Assembly: GCA_018780035.1 (NCBI GenBank)
Contig: JADMKE010000007.1
Coordinates: 1 to 64,000, forward strand
Reading direction: 5' to 3'
DNA length: 64,000 bases
Origin: Candidatus Sericytochromatia bacterium
Lineage (GTDB): Bacteria > Cyanobacteriota > Sericytochromatia > UBA7694
The notes under the pieces are model-generated. The model was given only the letters and a program-made list of their open reading frames with translations, made no database searches and was not told the DNA's origin. Position 1 is the first letter of the stretch, and every line of letters starts with the position of its first letter. A program made the translations under genes and the position numbers. This document shows positions 61,924 through 64,000 of this stretch, one piece after another.

Positions 61924-62358
61924 ATGGGTTTTGTTCAAGAATTTAAAGAGTTTGCCATGAAAGGCAATGTCATTGATCTCGCCGTAGGCGTGATCATCGG
62001 TGGGGCCTTTGGCAAAATCACAAATTCAGTGGTGGCTGACGTCTTTATGCCTCCCTTGGGATTGCTGACCGGTGGCGTCAATTTTACGGATATCAAAATC
62101 CCGCTCAAAGCGGCGGTAACCGATGCAGCAGGCAAAGTCACCGCTCAGGCCGTGACGATCAATATTGGCACTTTTTTACAAACAGTGTTTGACTTCACCT
62201 TGATGGCCCTGGCAGTCTTTGTGATGATCAAATTATTAAATAATCTCAAGAAAAAAGAAGAAGCCAAACCAGCAGCTCCAGCCGCCCCACCGGAGCCCAG
62301 CAAAGAAGAGATTTTGTTAACAGAGATCCGCGACGCTCTGCGGGCAAGCTTAAAATAG
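61924..62358 (+). CDS. mscL: Large-conductance mechanosensitive channel
   Basis: [44 protein letters not shown]. Confidence 0.97.
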   Translation: MGFVQEFKEFAMKGNVIDLAVGVIIGGAFGKITNSVVADVFMPPLGLLTGGVNFTDIKIPLKAAVTDAAGKVTAQAVTINIGTFLQTVFDFTLMALAVFVMIKLLNNLKKKEEAKPAAPAAPPEPSKEEILLTEIRDALRASLK

Positions 62359-62537
62359 CATCTCCAGGTCTAAAATCTGGCATCAGCCGGCAGGGAGCAC
62401 TCTCTGCTGGCTTTCTGCTTTTTGATCAATATCAATCAATTGGGGGCAGAAACAGCCCCCGTTGAGAAGCCCCAGACCTCAAGATAGTAAAAGCCCCGTC
62501 TTTAGTCAAAGACCAGGCAATCGCTGAGGAGAAATCT

Positions 62538-63917
62538 ATGTGCCCCATTGTATCTGGCTATTCTGAGTCTTTGGTCAATCGAAACAGCTCTGTTTCAGAT
62601 GCCGCCAAAGGTCTGCGTTCTGGCAGTATCGCCAGAGCTGGGCAAAGCTGGAGTTCAATTGAAACACAGGCCCCTCCCCAGGCCGGCCCAGAATCCACAA
62701 CACTCCCCGAACTCCCCCTCTCCCCCGAAACAGCTGAGCTGGCATTTGATTCGGATTTAGGGGGACAGTGGCAAGGAACAGGGAGGGAACAAGCAGATTT
62801 TCAACCTTCTCAGCTCGCTTTTGGGCTGCGCGAAAAAAATCAGCGTTTTGAATTCAGTCAAAGCCTCAAACAGGATTTAAAAAGTGCTTCAGCAACCATC
62901 CCTGAGCACGGGAAATCTGGCGAGAGAAGCTATACAGCGGGTCATCTGAGTCTGGCATCCACAGCCCAAATCAAAGATGAACTCGGCAAAGAATGGCTGG
63001 TCTTGGAACAGAGTTTCAGTGCATCGGACAGTGGAGAGCAAGCGCGTTCGGGATTGGCCCGTTACCAAGCCACACAGGCCCTTCAGGTTGCGGGGGGTTG
63101 GTCAAGCAACCCAACCAACCAAAGTCGTAGCTTGGGAGTGGCGTATCAGCCCTCAACAGAAGAAGCACCCGATCCGCTTTCACTCTCAGTGCTCACCACA
63201 CAGACCGAGACAGCAGAGCACAAAACAGTGGCCCAAAACCTGCATTTGCAATACGACCAAAGCCATTTGACTTATGCCCATGAGCGCAGCAAGCCCCTTC
63301 AAACAATGGCAGGGTCAATAGCCCCCCAAACCATGCAAGAGCTTGGGATAGGCAGCACAATTCAAACGCTCTCTTTCGGCCTCAATCAACGGGAGACCAT
63401 CGCTGAATTTTTCAATCTGGATGCAGAGACGGGATTTCTCAATTGGCAGCTCAACGAAAGCAGCCAAATCCAGCTCAATCACAGCCGTGAAGTACTCAGC
63501 GAAGGCAGTCTTCCGGCGACAGTCAGCGAGTCGAATCAAATCACACTCAAACACAGTTTTGACCCAGAAACCAGCGGGGAATTGAGCTATCTGAACAAAC
63601 CCCAAGTATCAGAACTCTTTTCAGGAAAATGGAGCGATAGCCAATGGGAAGGCGCCTTCGAGCGCGAGCGCAATCACAAAGATCCAAGTTTAAACCAAAC
63701 CCGTTACCAACTCAGTTACGCCACTCAAAGTCTGCAAGAACAGCCCCTGGCAATGGAATGCCGCGTTTCACTCTTAGAACGGTCAAATGGGAAAGAATGG
63801 GATGGGAACCTGCGTCTCTATGGAACAGATCTTAAAGAATCTGCTTTTGAGGCCAGCTTGAACGTGGGTTCAAACACACCACCCACACTCAAGATCAACT
63901 ACAACCAGGACTTTTAG
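62538..63917 (+). CDS. Hypothetical protein
   Basis: 459 aa ORF with AGGAG upstream; no recognised domain. Confidence 0.6.
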   Translation: MCPIVSGYSESLVNRNSSVSDAAKGLRSGSIARAGQSWSSIETQAPPQAGPESTTLPELPLSPETAELAFDSDLGGQWQGTGREQADFQPSQLAFGLREKNQRFEFSQSLKQDLKSASATIPEHGKSGERSYTAGHLSLASTAQIKDELGKEWLVLEQSFSASDSGEQARSGLARYQATQALQVAGGWSSNPTNQSRSLGVAYQPSTEEAPDPLSLSVLTTQTETAEHKTVAQNLHLQYDQSHLTYAHERSKPLQTMAGSIAPQTMQELGIGSTIQTLSFGLNQRETIAEFFNLDAETGFLNWQLNESSQIQLNHSREVLSEGSLPATVSESNQITLKHSFDPETSGELSYLNKPQVSELFSGKWSDSQWEGAFERERNHKDPSLNQTRYQLSYATQSLQEQPLAMECRVSLLERSNGKEWDGNLRLYGTDLKESAFEASLNVGSNTPPTLKINYNQDF

Positions 63918-64000
63918 CCTGCAAACGAAATAATCTGGCTGATCCCTTTACCGGCTGCACGGCGGTTGTCCATGGCCGTTTGCAATTCTGCGGCTGTGCG
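63914..64000 (-). CDS. 3' end of a truncated gene (C-terminus ...AELQTAMDNRRAAGKGISQIISFAG)
   Basis: Open minus-strand frame from window edge to TAA overlapping the stop of the convergent gene. Confidence 0.45.
   Translation of the reverse strand, partial: RTAAELQTAMDNRRAAGKGISQIISFAG

Overview
The window is a bacterial chromosome segment of mostly moderate-to-high GC. Only the first ~3.4 kb is clearly AT-rich; it carries a single-polypeptide restriction-modification enzyme. The core is a continuous str-S10-spc ribosomal protein superoperon (rpsL-rpsG-fusA-tuf-rpsJ ... rplO-secY-adk, 28456-43593) with no recognisable rpmD, ending at a strong intrinsic terminator right after adk. Other housekeeping genes are rsfS, prfA, a type-4 uracil-DNA glycosylase, an isolated atpB, groES-groEL with a CIRCE element, a CCA-adding enzyme, an M50 protease and mscL. 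Accessory genes include GH5, GH13 and GH1 glycoside hydrolases, an S9 oligopeptidase, a CHASE2-PAS-GGDEF protein, a LIM-domain/DA1-like peptidase, a clan-CD (caspase/CHAT-like) peptidase candidate, a protein with two HARP-like repeats, and many lipoproteins. The most striking item is a ~780-nt region with no plausible coding sequence (about 10795 to 10018, minus strand). It has a near-consensus sigma70 promoter (TTGACA-17-TATTAT), at least a dozen local hairpins (several with GNRA or UUCG loops) and an intrinsic terminator. I interpret it as a large, structured, probably abundant noncoding RNA of the GOLLD/ROOL/OLE kind or a new class. No homology search or folding program was run; all family calls come from motif recognition.
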